Part shown: positions 51,103-60,304 of the stretch, piece by piece | Position numbering within the stretch: position 1 is the first letter of the stretch | Layout of the letters: every line of letters starts with the position of its first letter | From: Asticcacaulis sp. AC460 | GTDB lineage: Bacteria; Pseudomonadota; Alphaproteobacteria; Caulobacterales; Caulobacteraceae | Assembly (NCBI RefSeq): GCF_000495795.1 | Contig: NZ_AWGD01000021.1 | Coordinates: 186,001-250,000 of the forward strand | DNA: 64,000 bases | Reading direction: 5' to 3' | Notes under the pieces: model-generated | Told to the model about the DNA's origin: nothing | Database searches by the model: none | Seen by the model: only the letters and a program-made list of their open reading frames with translations | Translations under genes and position numbers: made by a program

Positions 51103-52155
51103 TCAGAAGCCGCTCGTGCGGAAGACACGGTCGGCGCGGAAGACCCGCCAGGTCAGTACGGTCACCAGGATCAGCAGCAGCACCGCCAAGATCTGGTGCG
51201 ACAGGGCCAGCCAGATATTGACCACAGTCACCAGGGTCGCGATACCCAGAGCCGCCTGGGCCCAGACCAGGACCGCCGCCAGGGTGCCGGTCGAACGCAG
51301 GGCGTCGTCATTGGCCTTCTGGTTCATCCAGACGATGAAGACCACGCTGTAGATCAAGACCAGATAGGCGTTGATACGGTGCATAAACTGCACCAGGCCC
51401 TGATCGTGCAGGAAGCTGTAGCCGACGCCCTTCGCCCAGTCGATCGCCGGCACGAATTCGCCGTTCATCAGCGGAAAGTCATTGTACACGAGGCCGGCGC
51501 GGTTACCCGCCACCAGGGCGCCCAACAGGCATTGCAAGAAGACCAAACCCAGGAAACCCGCCGCCGCGGCGCGCCACGGCAAGGGGGCCCCACGCCATCG
51601 CATTTGACCCTCCGCGGCTTCCAGCGCCGTCCACACGGTACCGATCAGCAGCAGCAAAGCCATGCCCAGGTGGAACATCAGCATTTCAGGGGCGACGGCG
51701 ACGCGGAATTCCAGCCCGCTCTTCACCATCAGCCAACCGACCAATCCCTGGAACGCCACCAGACCGACCAAGGCGCCGCAGCGCCAGATCAGGCGCCCCG
51801 GAATTTCCTTGAGCAGCAGGAAGGCGGCGAAGCCCAGGACGTAGACCAGGCCCAGGCCGCGGGCCAGGAGACGATGCGTCCATTCCCACCAGTAGATGCC
51901 CTTGAATTCGGACACGGTCATGCGCGGGTTGATCTGCTTGAACTGAGGAATCTTCTTGTATTCCGCGAATTCCTGCTGCCACTCACCGTCATTCGTCGGC
52001 GGGATGACGCCGTGGATCGGCTTCCATTCCGTAATCGACAGGCCCGACTGGGTCAGGCGGGTTGCGCCGCCGACACCGATCAGCACGACGATCACGAAGG
52101 CCGCTGCGAACAGCCATGCCGCCACCAGAGGGGACCTTAAGGGGAGTCGCGCCAT
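51103..52155 (-). CDS. ctaA: Heme A synthase (COX15/CtaA)
   Basis: About 350 residues with eight membrane helices. GGATRLTQSGLSITEWKPI and YWWEWTHRLLARGLGLVYV, plus MHRINAYLVLIYSVV and SHQILAVLLLIL, carry the four conserved histidines that bind heme. It oxidises heme O to heme A for cytochrome oxidase. The ATG at 52155 gives the usual length; the open frame to 52290 is upstream of the family start. Confidence 0.95.
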   Translation of the reverse strand: MARLPLRSPLVAAWLFAAAFVIVVLIGVGGATRLTQSGLSITEWKPIHGVIPPTNDGEWQQEFAEYKKIPQFKQINPRMTVSEFKGIYWWEWTHRLLARGLGLVYVLGFAAFLLLKEIPGRLIWRCGALVGLVAFQGLVGWLMVKSGLEFRVAVAPEMLMFHLGMALLLLIGTVWTALEAAEGQMRWRGAPLPWRAAAAGFLGLVFLQCLLGALVAGNRAGLVYNDFPLMNGEFVPAIDWAKGVGYSFLHDQGLVQFMHRINAYLVLIYSVVFIVWMNQKANDDALRSTGTLAAVLVWAQAALGIATLVTVVNIWLALSHQILAVLLLILVTVLTWRVFRADRVFRTSGF

Positions 52156-52307
52156 GAAGCCCTGTCTCACTCTATACTTTTTACCTGTTGCCGGAGCCGT
52201 GCCTTGCCGCGCGCGCCGTAAGGCGGTAACAAGGCTGAGTCCGGTGCGGCCAATTTGCCCACACCGCCCTGCCGAATTCAAGCGGCGCACGAAAAGAAAT
52301 AGCGGTC

Positions 52308-52565
52308 ATGAACGCAGAGAACTACATATTGGCGACGCTCGCCGGCTTTGTCGTCGGATGGATCGCCAATGCCATGAGCAAGTCGCGCTTCAGCTTTCCG
52401 ATCAACCTGTTCGTCGGGGTTTTCGGCGCCGTGTTGCTGAACTTCTTCGTCCAGACCTCGGACATGCTGGACGACAAATTCATGTCGATTCTTCTGGTGT
52501 CCCTGGTCGGTAGCACCGTGCTGCTGGGCCTGTTCCACCTGACCCGCCTGACCGAGAAGCGCTGA
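52308..52565 (+). CDS. Small membrane protein, transglycosylase-associated (GlsB/YeaQ)-like
   Basis: 85 residues, three hydrophobic segments (YILATLAGFVVGWIANAM, LFVGVFGAVLLNFFV, ILLVSLVGSTVLLGLFHL) separated by short loops, with GWIANAM and VGVFGAV patterns like the GlsB/YeaQ/YmgE group. Family fit is moderate. Four bases before the next small membrane gene, and divergent from ctaA. Confidence 0.65.
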   Translation: MNAENYILATLAGFVVGWIANAMSKSRFSFPINLFVGVFGAVLLNFFVQTSDMLDDKFMSILLVSLVGSTVLLGLFHLTRLTEKR

Positions 52566-52568
52566 GTC

Positions 52569-52817
52569 ATGAGCGACGAGAAAAAGCCCGCCCAAAAGAC
52601 GATTCTGGGTCTGCCGCAACGCCGCGCCATCGCCTGTGCCGGCATCATCGTCTTCCTGTTCTTCTACGTCTGGCTGGTCGCGTCGCTGGGGGAAATGATT
52701 CGCGGTGGCCCCATCACCGCGCTGATCTTCTACGGCCTGGCCGGGACGGTCTGGGGCCTGCCGCTGATCCCGCTGATCGCCTGGTCGGAACGGTATCAGT
52801 GGAAAAAGAAGAAGTAG
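52569..52817 (+). CDS. Small membrane protein (DUF2842-like)
   Basis: 82 residues: a basic start, two membrane segments (IACAGIIVFLFFYVWLVASL and ITALIFYGLAGTVWGLPLIP) and the motif LPLIPLIAWSERYQWKKKK. The YGLAGTVWGLPLIPLI block resembles DUF2842. Function unknown. Starts right after the upstream stop, so co-transcribed with it. Confidence 0.65.
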   Translation: MSDEKKPAQKTILGLPQRRAIACAGIIVFLFFYVWLVASLGEMIRGGPITALIFYGLAGTVWGLPLIPLIAWSERYQWKKKK

Positions 52818-52818
52818 C

Positions 52819-52995
52819 TCAGCCCAGCCGGTCGTCGTCTCGATCGACTTGCGCCGGGGTGACAATGATCGGCCGACTACGCAGCGCGTCGCGGCGGCGC
52901 TGACGGTCACGCTGGTTCAGCGCGAGAACCAGAAAAGTCAGGACCGCCAGCATGGCAGTGATGGGAAACCAGGCCTGTTGCAGGAAGTCGGTCAT
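52819..52995 (-). CDS. Small single-pass membrane protein (58 aa)
   Basis: Short minus-strand frame with a good AGGAG site 8 bases before its ATG. The protein begins MTDFLQQAWFPITAMLAVLT, has one membrane helix, then a basic stretch (RDRQRRRDALRSRP) and an acidic end (DRDDDRLG). Convergent with the DUF2842-like gene, one base apart. No family recognised; the ribosome site and membrane-helix-plus-basic-tail layout support it as a real gene. Confidence 0.6.
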   Translation of the reverse strand: MTDFLQQAWFPITAMLAVLTFLVLALNQRDRQRRRDALRSRPIIVTPAQVDRDDDRLG

Positions 52996-53107
52996 CTTTA
53001 GGCTCCTTGGGTATTCAAGACAGCGTAAAGATTAGGGATCGGGAAATCTGATCTCAATGCGATTTTAGAAATGCTGACGGCTGGGGACCAACGAAATCCC
53101 ACAGTCA

Positions 53108-53196
53108 GCGGGCCAAATCCCCCACCGTCTCATTTGCTTCCAGCAAATGATCCACGGCACGGGCCGCCCCGCTCCCCGTATAACGGGGAGGTATAA
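53108..53196. repeat. Dispersed repeat family A, copy 4
   Basis: GCGGGCCAAATCCCCCACCG to TATAACGGGGAGGTATAAG with the same inner CACGGCACGGGCCGCCCCGC as the copy at 33241. Lies in a 300-base gene-free gap (52996-53297). Confidence 0.85.
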
Positions 53197-53297
53197 GGTA
53201 TTGGTAATTTTCAACTATTCCACCTAACTAAACATAATTGCGGGCGAATTTGCAAAGTTTGAAAGTGGCAATTTCATACCCGTTCGGCCATTTCAGC

Positions 53298-53570
53298 CTA
53301 GTCGCCGCCGCCTCCCCCGCCGCCGCCGTCACTGCTGCTGCTCCCGCCGTCGCTACTGCCGCCACTGTCCGAAGCACCTCCGCCATCGGAGGTGTTGCCG
53401 CCATCGTTGCTGCCCCCGTCCGTAGCGGACCACCACAGAAAGCCCGATCCGCTGTCGCCGGACGTATCGCCGCCTGTTCCGCCACCGCGGCGGCCGCTGC
53501 TGATGGCAAAGGTAACAATCACAATGACCACGATGATCGAGATCACGATTAGAACCAGTCCTATATTCAT
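53298..53570 (-). CDS. Small membrane protein with Gly/Ser/Asp-rich tail
   Basis: About 90 residues. One N-terminal membrane helix (IGLVLIVISIIVVIVIVTFA) then a low-complexity tail of Gly, Ser and Asp ending in a run of glycines and Asp. The start at 53570 has GGAGAG upstream. It follows the gene below in the same direction by 22 bases; both end in Gly-rich tails with a final Asp, so they may work together. No known function. Confidence 0.6.
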   Translation of the reverse strand: MNIGLVLIVISIIVVIVIVTFAISSGRRGGGTGGDTSGDSGSGFLWWSATDGGSNDGGNTSDGGGASDSGGSSDGGSSSSDGGGGGGGGD

Positions 53571-53592
53571 CTGTCTCTCTCCTTTTGCTAAA

Positions 53593-54489
53593 TCAATCGC
53601 CACCACATCCGCCGCCGCAGCCTGAGCTGCCGCACCCGGAACTACACCCGGAGCTTCCGCCGCACCCGCCGCCGCTGCCGGACCTCCGGCCGCCAGTGTT
53701 GGGTGCCAGGTACATCAACATCCAGATCCCCAGGAAGACTGTCGCCATCAGCGCACGGCTGTAGTCCATCGGCAGAAGCCCTTTGGTCATGTCGTGGGCG
53801 AAGTCGCCATACATCCAGGTCAGGAACCCAACGAGCGGAACGCCGACGATGAAAAATCCGGCCAGTCCGCCGATCTTGAGGTTTTTCAGGTTCAGCGCCA
53901 TCAGGATGACGGCCATCACCGCGAAACCGGCCCAGGCCAGGACCGTATCTGTGGCCGCTATGGCCTGGGTCGCGCAGCCAGCCAGCATCAGGGCCGATGC
54001 GGACGCCAGGCATAAAAAAACCTGCCGTTTCGGCAGGCGGATCACATGAGATGTGCGGCTGTTGGTTTCGAACCGTTGCCGGGGGCTGGGCCATATCGCC
54101 ACGGGCGGCGGGGTGCCGAACTCGGCTTCGTAAAGGTCCAGGGTTCGCCGGTAGGCATCGAAGTATTTGGCATCCTCGGCCACGCCGCCCTCGGTCGGGC
54201 TGTGGTGGATCTTCCGCCCCAGGGTCCGGTCGCAAAAACGGTCCCAGTAGTCGCGCGTATAGATGAGGTGCAGGTGCCAGGCTTGATCGACATCTTCCGA
54301 GGGCGTCAGCACCGTGCCGGATATGCAGATGAGGTAGATAAACCTCTTATATTCCTCAACCGTTGCCTGGGCATGGGCGTAGGACCAGTCATTGTCCCGG
54401 GCCAGCCGGCGGCTGAAGGGCAACACCGCGTCGGCGGCGTCGATATCGTAGGCATTCAGGGCCTGCCACAAGGCCATATCAGTCTTCAT
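53593..54489 (-). CDS. Membrane protein with N-terminal glycine-rich-domain-like (GRPD) region and Cys/Gly tail
   Basis: 298 residues. The N-terminal part (about 1-140) has the pattern TVEEYKRFIYLICIS and EDVDQAWHLHLIYTRDYWDRFC, resembling GRPD/TIGR04222-type proteins, with HLHLIYT histidines. Then come three membrane segments (about 160-270) and a C-terminal run of CGGSSGCSSGCGSSGCGGGC. Such Cys-Gly tails are seen in predicted surface or peptidase-related membrane proteins of unknown function. A GAGGAG site precedes the ATG. Function not assigned. Confidence 0.6.
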   Translation of the reverse strand: MKTDMALWQALNAYDIDAADAVLPFSRRLARDNDWSYAHAQATVEEYKRFIYLICISGTVLTPSEDVDQAWHLHLIYTRDYWDRFCDRTLGRKIHHSPTEGGVAEDAKYFDAYRRTLDLYEAEFGTPPPVAIWPSPRQRFETNSRTSHVIRLPKRQVFLCLASASALMLAGCATQAIAATDTVLAWAGFAVMAVILMALNLKNLKIGGLAGFFIVGVPLVGFLTWMYGDFAHDMTKGLLPMDYSRALMATVFLGIWMLMYLAPNTGGRRSGSGGGCGGSSGCSSGCGSSGCGGGCGGD

Positions 54490-54562
54490 TCAGTCTCCTC
54501 TTTTTCTGTTTTCCTTACGCTTCGGAGTATACGACAGTTATGTGACGGTTCAATGACGCCGC

Positions 54563-55162
54563 TCAATCGGTAGAGGTGTTTTCGGCATACAAGAAGACCA
54601 CCTTGTCGTTCTGCAGCCGGACCGTGATGGAGGTTCGCCAGCCCTCACCGCCGCCGCCGAAAACCAGCCAACCGCCGGTTTCCAGGCCCGGCTTTCCATA
54701 GAGGGCAACCAGATCGGCGCGCGTCACGCCCAGGCGGACCTTTCCGCTGATAACGACAGGCTGAAACTTGGCCGGAAGGGCGGGACACGTACCCGCGGGC
54801 GCGTCGCCCGATGTCAGGGATTTGACCGTCACCGCGTCGACGCCACCTTCACCCATTTCGTCGAAGGTCGCCAGCCAGACTCTTTCGCGCCGTTCCGGCA
54901 GGTCGTAGCAAAGATATTGGTAGTAGGCGCCCCCCAGCTCGCGCACCGACCCCACGCCCAGGGACTTGGCGATTACCTGAAGCTTGTCTTTACCAAAGCC
55001 ATGCTGAAAAGCGCCTAAGGCAAACCGGTCGACGGCCGGCCCCTTGGGATTGAACGGCCCGGCGTGAGGATCAACCATCGGAGACGGCGGCGCCGGCAAG
55101 TCGGCAGCCAGGGCCGCGCCCGATAGCAGCAGTCCGCATAGTGTCGCCAGAATCGTCCGCAT
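54563..55162 (-). CDS. Secreted protein of unknown function
   Basis: 199 residues with a Sec signal (MRTILATLCGLLLSGAALAA). The mature part contains AGPFNPKGPAVDRFALGAFQ, YYQYLCYDLPERRERVWL and TRADLVALYGKPGLETGGWL; the LGVTRADLVALYGKP segment resembles the BamE/SmpA-type fold motif seen in many small periplasmic proteins. No family assigned. The start at 55162 has GGGAGAGGG upstream. Confidence 0.6.
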   Translation of the reverse strand: MRTILATLCGLLLSGAALAADLPAPPSPMVDPHAGPFNPKGPAVDRFALGAFQHGFGKDKLQVIAKSLGVGSVRELGGAYYQYLCYDLPERRERVWLATFDEMGEGGVDAVTVKSLTSGDAPAGTCPALPAKFQPVVISGKVRLGVTRADLVALYGKPGLETGGWLVFGGGGEGWRTSITVRLQNDKVVFLYAENTSTD

Positions 55163-55320
55163 CGTCCCTCTCCCCGTTTTGCCACCTGACCATAGCACGA
55201 ACGCCACGATATGGCGCGTTCTTCTCCGGGAAAATTACAAATCCTGTTAATCCGTTGTCGCCCGGCAAAATCCGTGTATCAATGATTGCTTTGGTTAACG
55301 GGCTTTTACAGGGGGCTCTC

Positions 55321-56229
55321 ATGATCTTCAAATCCAGGACCTTTTTCGTCGTCCTGACAGCGGCAACATGCCTTTCGCCTCTGACGGCGCTGGCGCAATC
55401 CGCTGTCGATCCGTCGGGCATCGTCAACTATCTGCGTGACGCCGGCAAGGTCGACGACGAGATGACCGGCGCGCCGGATGTGGCGGGCTCGGGCTTCGCC
55501 GTACCGGGGACCGGCGGCGTGGTGACCGATGCGGGCTCTGCGGCGACCGACAGCGCCGGCGCCGTGGGCACCTGCGACGCCTATTTCACCAAGTCGCAGT
55601 CCATGTCCACCGACCTGAGCACGGCCTTTACCGCCATGAACCCCAAGGATCCGGCCAAGATGGCGGCGATCCTGCCGGCTTTGCAGCGGCATCTCGACAG
55701 CCTGCCCGCCGCGGAAGTCCGGGCGGAGGTGTGCAACGGCAACCATATCAACGCCTACACCACCTATCAGAACGTCGTGCTGGGGGTTCAGCGCGACAAG
55801 GGCATCGACACCGGCTTCCCGGCCATCCTACCGGTGGTCAAGCAGCCGGAACTGAACCATTCGTCCGTCGCCTACACGGTCGGCTGGATCAAGTACGAAC
55901 AGGGTGACTTCCCGGGCGCCCTGGCGGCGTTCAACAAGGGCCTGATCATGTTCCCGCATAATCACCCGCTGCAGAACGAGTATCTGGCGACCCTGGTGCA
56001 GATGCAGAACGGCCCGGGCATCGTGGCCTACGCCGAAAAGATACTGTCGCAAACCTATGACCTGGACGACACCATGCGCGGCAAGGTTTGGGCAGCACAC
56101 GGGCTGGGCCTGTTCTTCAGCGGCAAGGTCAAGGAGGCCGACGACTCGCTGAGCGTGTCGCTGCGGTACAATTACGACCCCAGCGTCGTCGAGCTGCAGA
56201 CGGCCCTCAAGCAGGCCGCGGGGCAGTAG
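55321..56229 (+). CDS. Exported tetratricopeptide-like protein
   Basis: 302 residues with a Sec signal (FVVLTAATCLSPLTALAQ). The middle is low-complexity; the C-terminal half has TPR-like helices (VAYTVGWIKYEQGDFPGALA, AAFNKGLIMFPHNHPLQNEY). Probably periplasmic. No known partner; followed by a tRNA gene. Function unknown. Confidence 0.6.
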   Translation: MIFKSRTFFVVLTAATCLSPLTALAQSAVDPSGIVNYLRDAGKVDDEMTGAPDVAGSGFAVPGTGGVVTDAGSAATDSAGAVGTCDAYFTKSQSMSTDLSTAFTAMNPKDPAKMAAILPALQRHLDSLPAAEVRAEVCNGNHINAYTTYQNVVLGVQRDKGIDTGFPAILPVVKQPELNHSSVAYTVGWIKYEQGDFPGALAAFNKGLIMFPHNHPLQNEYLATLVQMQNGPGIVAYAEKILSQTYDLDDTMRGKVWAAHGLGLFFSGKVKEADDSLSVSLRYNYDPSVVELQTALKQAAGQ

Positions 56230-56335
56230 GTTCGGGGGGCAGCAGGTTTCTCTGAATAATTCGGAGACGGGGATTGCAGACGCGAATTTTCGTCTCTATA
56301 AGCCGCCTTCCTTCACCTTTGTTGTGAAGTGATGA

Positions 56336-56412
<77 letters not shown>

Positions 56413-56419
56413 TTGAATG

Positions 56420-56453
56420 AAAAAGCCGATCCTTTACGGGATCGGCTTTTTTT
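56420..56453 (+). terminator. Terminator after tRNA-Pro
   Basis: AAAAGCCGATCC and GGATCGGCTTTT pair across TTTACG-type loop and run into TTTTTTTC on the plus strand, 8 bases after the tRNA. On the minus strand it also lies just past the MerR gene, so it may serve both. Confidence 0.9.
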
Positions 56454-56481
56454 CTGTCTTAGCGGCAGGCCGGTTCAGGGA

Positions 56482-57003
56482 TTACGAGAATTTACCGCGG
56501 GGCTGGCCCCGGCCGCCGGTGCGGCCAATATGGCGGCCCAGATGCTCCTGGGCTTCCTCAAGCGCCTTGGCGATGTTCAGAAAACGCTCGCGTGTCTCCT
56601 GGGACAGCATCTTGGCCTGAAGGCCGTCGAGATCCTCGGCGAAGTCGAACATCGACTTGCGGACCTGTCCGGCGTCTTCCGGCATGTCGTCCTGCGGCAC
56701 GACGCCCTGTTCGGTGACGTAACCGCCGGCGCCTTCGCTGCCCGGCGACAGGATCGCCTTCTGGCCTTCATCCTTGAACAGTTTCTGGACGCCGCGAATG
56801 GTGTAGCCGCGATCGTACAGCAGGGTCTTCACCCCCATCAGCAGTTCGATATCCTGGGGACGGTAGAAACGGCGGCCACCGGCGCGCTTGGTCGGACGGA
56901 TGAAGGGAAACTTGGTTTCCCAGAACCGCAACACATGCTGCTGCACGCCGACATGGTCGGCGGTCTCGGAAATGGTGCGTAAGGCTAAAGGCCCTTTGGT
57001 CAC
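56482..57003 (-). CDS. MerR-family transcriptional regulator
   Basis: 173 residues from a GTG. The winged-helix MerR domain at the N-terminus has LRTISETADHVGVQQHVLRF and AGGRRFYRPQDIELLMGVKT, then an acidic middle and a C-terminal coil. It lacks clustered metal-binding cysteines, so a metal sensor is unlikely. Conserved downstream of ihfA in Caulobacterales; role unknown. Confidence 0.88.
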   Translation of the reverse strand: MTKGPLALRTISETADHVGVQQHVLRFWETKFPFIRPTKRAGGRRFYRPQDIELLMGVKTLLYDRGYTIRGVQKLFKDEGQKAILSPGSEGAGGYVTEQGVVPQDDMPEDAGQVRKSMFDFAEDLDGLQAKMLSQETRERFLNIAKALEEAQEHLGRHIGRTGGRGQPRGKFS

Positions 57004-57041
57004 TGTGCGTCCTGCTCAGTCGTCTCTGAAAATGGGTGTGC

Positions 57042-57344
57042 CTAGCTTTCGGCCCCGGCGTCGACCCGCGCCTTCATGATCTGGGAGGCGCGGAAGCTGA
57101 TCACCTTGCGGGGATCGATGGCGGCGGGTTTGCCGGTCTTGGGGTTGCGGCCGACGCGGGCGTTCTTTTCGCGGACCTGAAAGACGCCGAAGCCCGAAAG
57201 CTTGACCATCTCACCGCGTTCCAGCGCATCGACCACCAGGTCCAGGGTGCGCTCGACGATGGCGGCGCATTCCTGGCGGGGCAGGCCCAGCTCGTTATGC
57301 ACGTCTTCAAAAAGTTCGGCACGCGTCAGAGTTTGCGATTTCAT
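57042..57344 (-). CDS. ihfA: Integration host factor alpha subunit
   Basis: 100-residue DNA-bending protein. TLTRAELFEDVHNELGLPRQ and VKLSGFGVFQVREKNARVGR followed by NPKTGKPAAIDPRKVISFRA match IHF-alpha, including the Pro in the DNA-inserting beta arm. Follows fabH. Confidence 0.95.
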   Translation of the reverse strand: MKSQTLTRAELFEDVHNELGLPRQECAAIVERTLDLVVDALERGEMVKLSGFGVFQVREKNARVGRNPKTGKPAAIDPRKVISFRASQIMKARVDAGAES

Positions 57345-57522
57345 GCTCAGTTGCCCCGGGGATTGATGGTCGCCGTATGTCGGGGCCCGGACTCACATTC
57401 CGAGCCGCACCCCGGAGACAATGCCGCAAAATCCCGTTGCCGTCAAAGGCTTATGGCGATCTTATGACAAAAAACATGAGTCAGGCGAAATCGCTGATTT
57501 TCCGCCCGTTTTGGGGGAAGCC

Positions 57523-58503
57523 CTACAGCCGGATCGCCGCGGCGCCCCAGGTCAGGCCGCCGCCCAGGGCTTCGATCAGCACCAGGTCGCCCGGCTTCAC
57601 CCGGCCGTCCTGGACACCGCAGTACCAGGCCAGCGGAATCGACGCCGCCGAGGTGTTGGCGTGCATGGCTACCGTCGAGATCACCTTGTCACGGTCCAAG
57701 CCCAGTTTGTCCGCCACGCCATTCAGGATACGCTGGTTGGCCTGGTGCGGAATGAACCAGTCGACGTCGGCTATGTCGAGGTCGGATTTTTTCACCGCAT
57801 TTTCAGCGGCTTCCGAGATCTTATGCACGGCGTGCTTGAACACCTGGTTGCCCTGCATGCGGATCTTGCCGATGCGGTTCGAGTCCTCAAACACCCCACC
57901 GTCGACATACAGCAGGTCCATCTTGGAGCCGTCGCATTGCAGGTCGAAGCCCAGGATACCGCGATCGGCCGAGGTCCCCTCACCTTCCACCGGCTCCAGC
58001 AGCACGGCGCCGGCGCCGTCACCGAACAGGATGCAGGTGCCGCGGTCGGTATAGTCGAGAAGCTGGCTCATCACCTCGGCGCCGATGACCAGGACGCAAC
58101 GCGCGATGCCACGGGCAACGAAGCCGTCGGCAACGCTCAGGGCGTAGACGAAGCCCGAGCACACGGCCTGAACGTCGAAAGCCGCACACGGGCGGGCGCC
58201 CAGTTTCTGCTGGACGATCGACGCGGTCGAGGGAAACGGCATGTCGGGCGTGGTGGTCGCGACGATGACCATGTCGACGTCGTCCGGCGACCGACCTGCA
58301 GCCGCCAGGGCAATCCTGGCGGCTTCGACCGCCAGGTCCGAAGTCTTCTGGCCCGGCACCACCTTGTGGCGCTGGCGGATGCCGGTCCGTTCGACGATCC
58401 AGGCGTCGGACGTATCGACCATCTTGGTGAAGTCGTCATTGGTGACGATCTGTTCGGGCAGATATCCACCTACCCCCGTGACCGCCGATCTCAGCATAGC
58501 CAT
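57523..58503 (-). CDS. fabH: Beta-ketoacyl-ACP synthase III
   Basis: 326 residues. Condenses acetyl-CoA with malonyl-ACP to start fatty acid synthesis. The catalytic triad is visible: Cys in FDVQAVCSGFVYAL, His in DVDWFIPHQANQRIL and Asn in STVAMHANTSAASIPLAW. 15 bases after plsX, the common plsX-fabH pair. Confidence 0.97.
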   Translation of the reverse strand: MAMLRSAVTGVGGYLPEQIVTNDDFTKMVDTSDAWIVERTGIRQRHKVVPGQKTSDLAVEAARIALAAAGRSPDDVDMVIVATTTPDMPFPSTASIVQQKLGARPCAAFDVQAVCSGFVYALSVADGFVARGIARCVLVIGAEVMSQLLDYTDRGTCILFGDGAGAVLLEPVEGEGTSADRGILGFDLQCDGSKMDLLYVDGGVFEDSNRIGKIRMQGNQVFKHAVHKISEAAENAVKKSDLDIADVDWFIPHQANQRILNGVADKLGLDRDKVISTVAMHANTSAASIPLAWYCGVQDGRVKPGDLVLIEALGGGLTWGAAAIRL

Positions 58504-58518
58504 GCTTTTCGAAGTACC

Positions 58519-59646
58519 TTACTGTCCCGCCACGGCGGTAATATTTGTATCCACCGCGGTTGCGGCAAGGGGGGCCGGATGTTCCGCTACGCTTTGCGAA
58601 AAGCGTGCCAGAGCGGCGGCAATGTCTTTTTCATAGTTGCTGGCGGCCAGGGAGACCCCGACGTTGATCGCATTGGAGAAGGCGCGCGCTTCGGCGCCGC
58701 CGTGCGATTTGATGACGATGCCTTTCAGGCCGAGCAGAGGTCCGCCATTGCCAGCGCCGGGATCGATGCGCCGCGCCATGGCTTTCAGCGCCGAACCGGC
58801 CAGCAACGCGCCCAGCATGGCCAGGGGCGACGACTTGAAGGCGTCCTTGAGCAGGTCCTTGATGAAGCGCGCCGTGCCTTCGGCCGTCTTCAGGGCGACA
58901 TTGCCGGTGAAACCATCGGTGACAATGACGTCGACGGTGCCGTCGCACAGGTCGGTGCCTTCGACAAAGCCATAATAGTTCAGGCCCAGGGCATTTTCAC
59001 GCAGAAGCTGGTGGGCTTCGCGGACATCATCGTGGCCCTTGACGTCTTCGGAGCCGATATTGAGCAGGCCGATGCTGGGCTTTTCGGTACCGCGCAGGGC
59101 GCGGTGGAAGGCGGCGCCCATAATGGCAAATTCGATCAGCTGGTGCGCGTCCGAAGTGACATTGGCGCCGACATCCAGCACGGTGCCGAAACCACGCCGG
59201 TTAGGCCACGAACAGCCGATGGCCGGCCGTTCCAGGTCCGCCGTCAGCATCTTCAGGATCATCTTGGACAGGGCCATCAGGGCGCCGGTATTGCCGGCCG
59301 AGATGACCGCGCGGGCCTCCCCCGATTTGACGGCGTGGATGGCGTTGGCCAGCGAGGTGTTGCGGCGGCGGATGGCCTGGGCCGGCTTTTCGTCCATGGC
59401 GACGAACTGGTCGGTGTGGACGACCACACTGCGGGCCTTGAGCGCCGGCAGGCGGGCCAGTTCCGGATCGATCTTCGCCGAATCGCCGTGAAGCTGGAAA
59501 AACAGGTCCGGCCGGGCCTCAAGGGCGATGGCCGCGCCGGCCACCGTCACCGCCGGGCCATGGTCGCCGCCCATGGCGTCGATGGCGATGACAAGCGCGC
59601 CGGCGGGAATCAAGGCGGCCTGGGCAGGTATGGAGTCGGTCGGCAC
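58519..59646 (-). CDS. plsX: Phosphate acyltransferase
   Basis: 375 residues from a GTG. Makes acyl-phosphate from acyl-ACP for phospholipid synthesis. ALVIAIDAMGGDHGPAVTVA, SAGNTGALMALSKMIL and GLLNIGSEDVKGHD are PlsX marks. Between the DUF177 gene and fabH. Confidence 0.96.
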   Translation of the reverse strand: MPTDSIPAQAALIPAGALVIAIDAMGGDHGPAVTVAGAAIALEARPDLFFQLHGDSAKIDPELARLPALKARSVVVHTDQFVAMDEKPAQAIRRRNTSLANAIHAVKSGEARAVISAGNTGALMALSKMILKMLTADLERPAIGCSWPNRRGFGTVLDVGANVTSDAHQLIEFAIMGAAFHRALRGTEKPSIGLLNIGSEDVKGHDDVREAHQLLRENALGLNYYGFVEGTDLCDGTVDVIVTDGFTGNVALKTAEGTARFIKDLLKDAFKSSPLAMLGALLAGSALKAMARRIDPGAGNGGPLLGLKGIVIKSHGGAEARAFSNAINVGVSLAASNYEKDIAAALARFSQSVAEHPAPLAATAVDTNITAVAGQ

Positions 59647-59752
59647 GGAGTGGAAAGACCTGTAAGATGGTTACGCGAAAACGAGCGGCGGACGATAGCG
59701 TGAGTTCGCAACTATGCAAGCGATATTGCGGAGGTGCACCGTCGCGCCTCTC

Positions 59753-60292
59753 TTACTCCTCGCGCTTCAGTTTGGCCAGTACTGCAAATGGCGACGGTTC
59801 ACGTTCGACCTCGGGTTCCTCGAACACCACGCCCGGCTTGCGCGCGAACGGGTCATAGGCCTCGCCGAGGGCTTCGATGACATACTGGCCCAGGTCGATC
59901 TGGCCATTGCTGATGACGTCGGGCTCATCGAGGTCGTTCAGCCGCAGTTCGTGCTCGCCGACTTCAACAACCTGGTTGGTGACCCTGGCCTTTTCGATGC
60001 AGTCGATCTCCAGGTCGCCGGACAGGCCGTGGCTGAAGGGCTCCAGGCTGACGCCGCATTCCTGGGTGACGTTTCCATCGAGCGACAGTTTGATATGGAC
60101 CATCGGCACCGGGCCGGAAACCGGCCGGGTTTCGACATGGGCCGTCAGGGCGTCGAGCGAAACCATGCCGAAGCCTTGCGCGATAACGGCGCGACGTTCT
60201 TCGTCCGCCGTCAGTTCCAGTTTCAGCCCGCGCAATGCGGTGTCGAAGCGTACCTTGTGTTCCCACAGGCCCTTGTCGTCTTGCGTATCCAT
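59753..60292 (-). CDS. DUF177 (YceD) family protein
   Basis: About 179 residues. In other bacteria YceD-type proteins sit beside rpmF/plsX and are linked to 23S rRNA metabolism. The pattern VTQECGVSLEPFSHGLSG and VGEHELRLNDLDEPD with GEAYDPFARKPG fits DUF177. The ATG at 60292 is preferred because AAGGAG lies 8 bases upstream; the GTG at 60301 sits on the ribosome site. No rpmF is found between it and plsX. Confidence 0.85.
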   Translation of the reverse strand: MDTQDDKGLWEHKVRFDTALRGLKLELTADEERRAVIAQGFGMVSLDALTAHVETRPVSGPVPMVHIKLSLDGNVTQECGVSLEPFSHGLSGDLEIDCIEKARVTNQVVEVGEHELRLNDLDEPDVISNGQIDLGQYVIEALGEAYDPFARKPGVVFEEPEVEREPSPFAVLAKLKREE

Positions 60293-60304
60293 GGTCCCCA
60301 CTCC

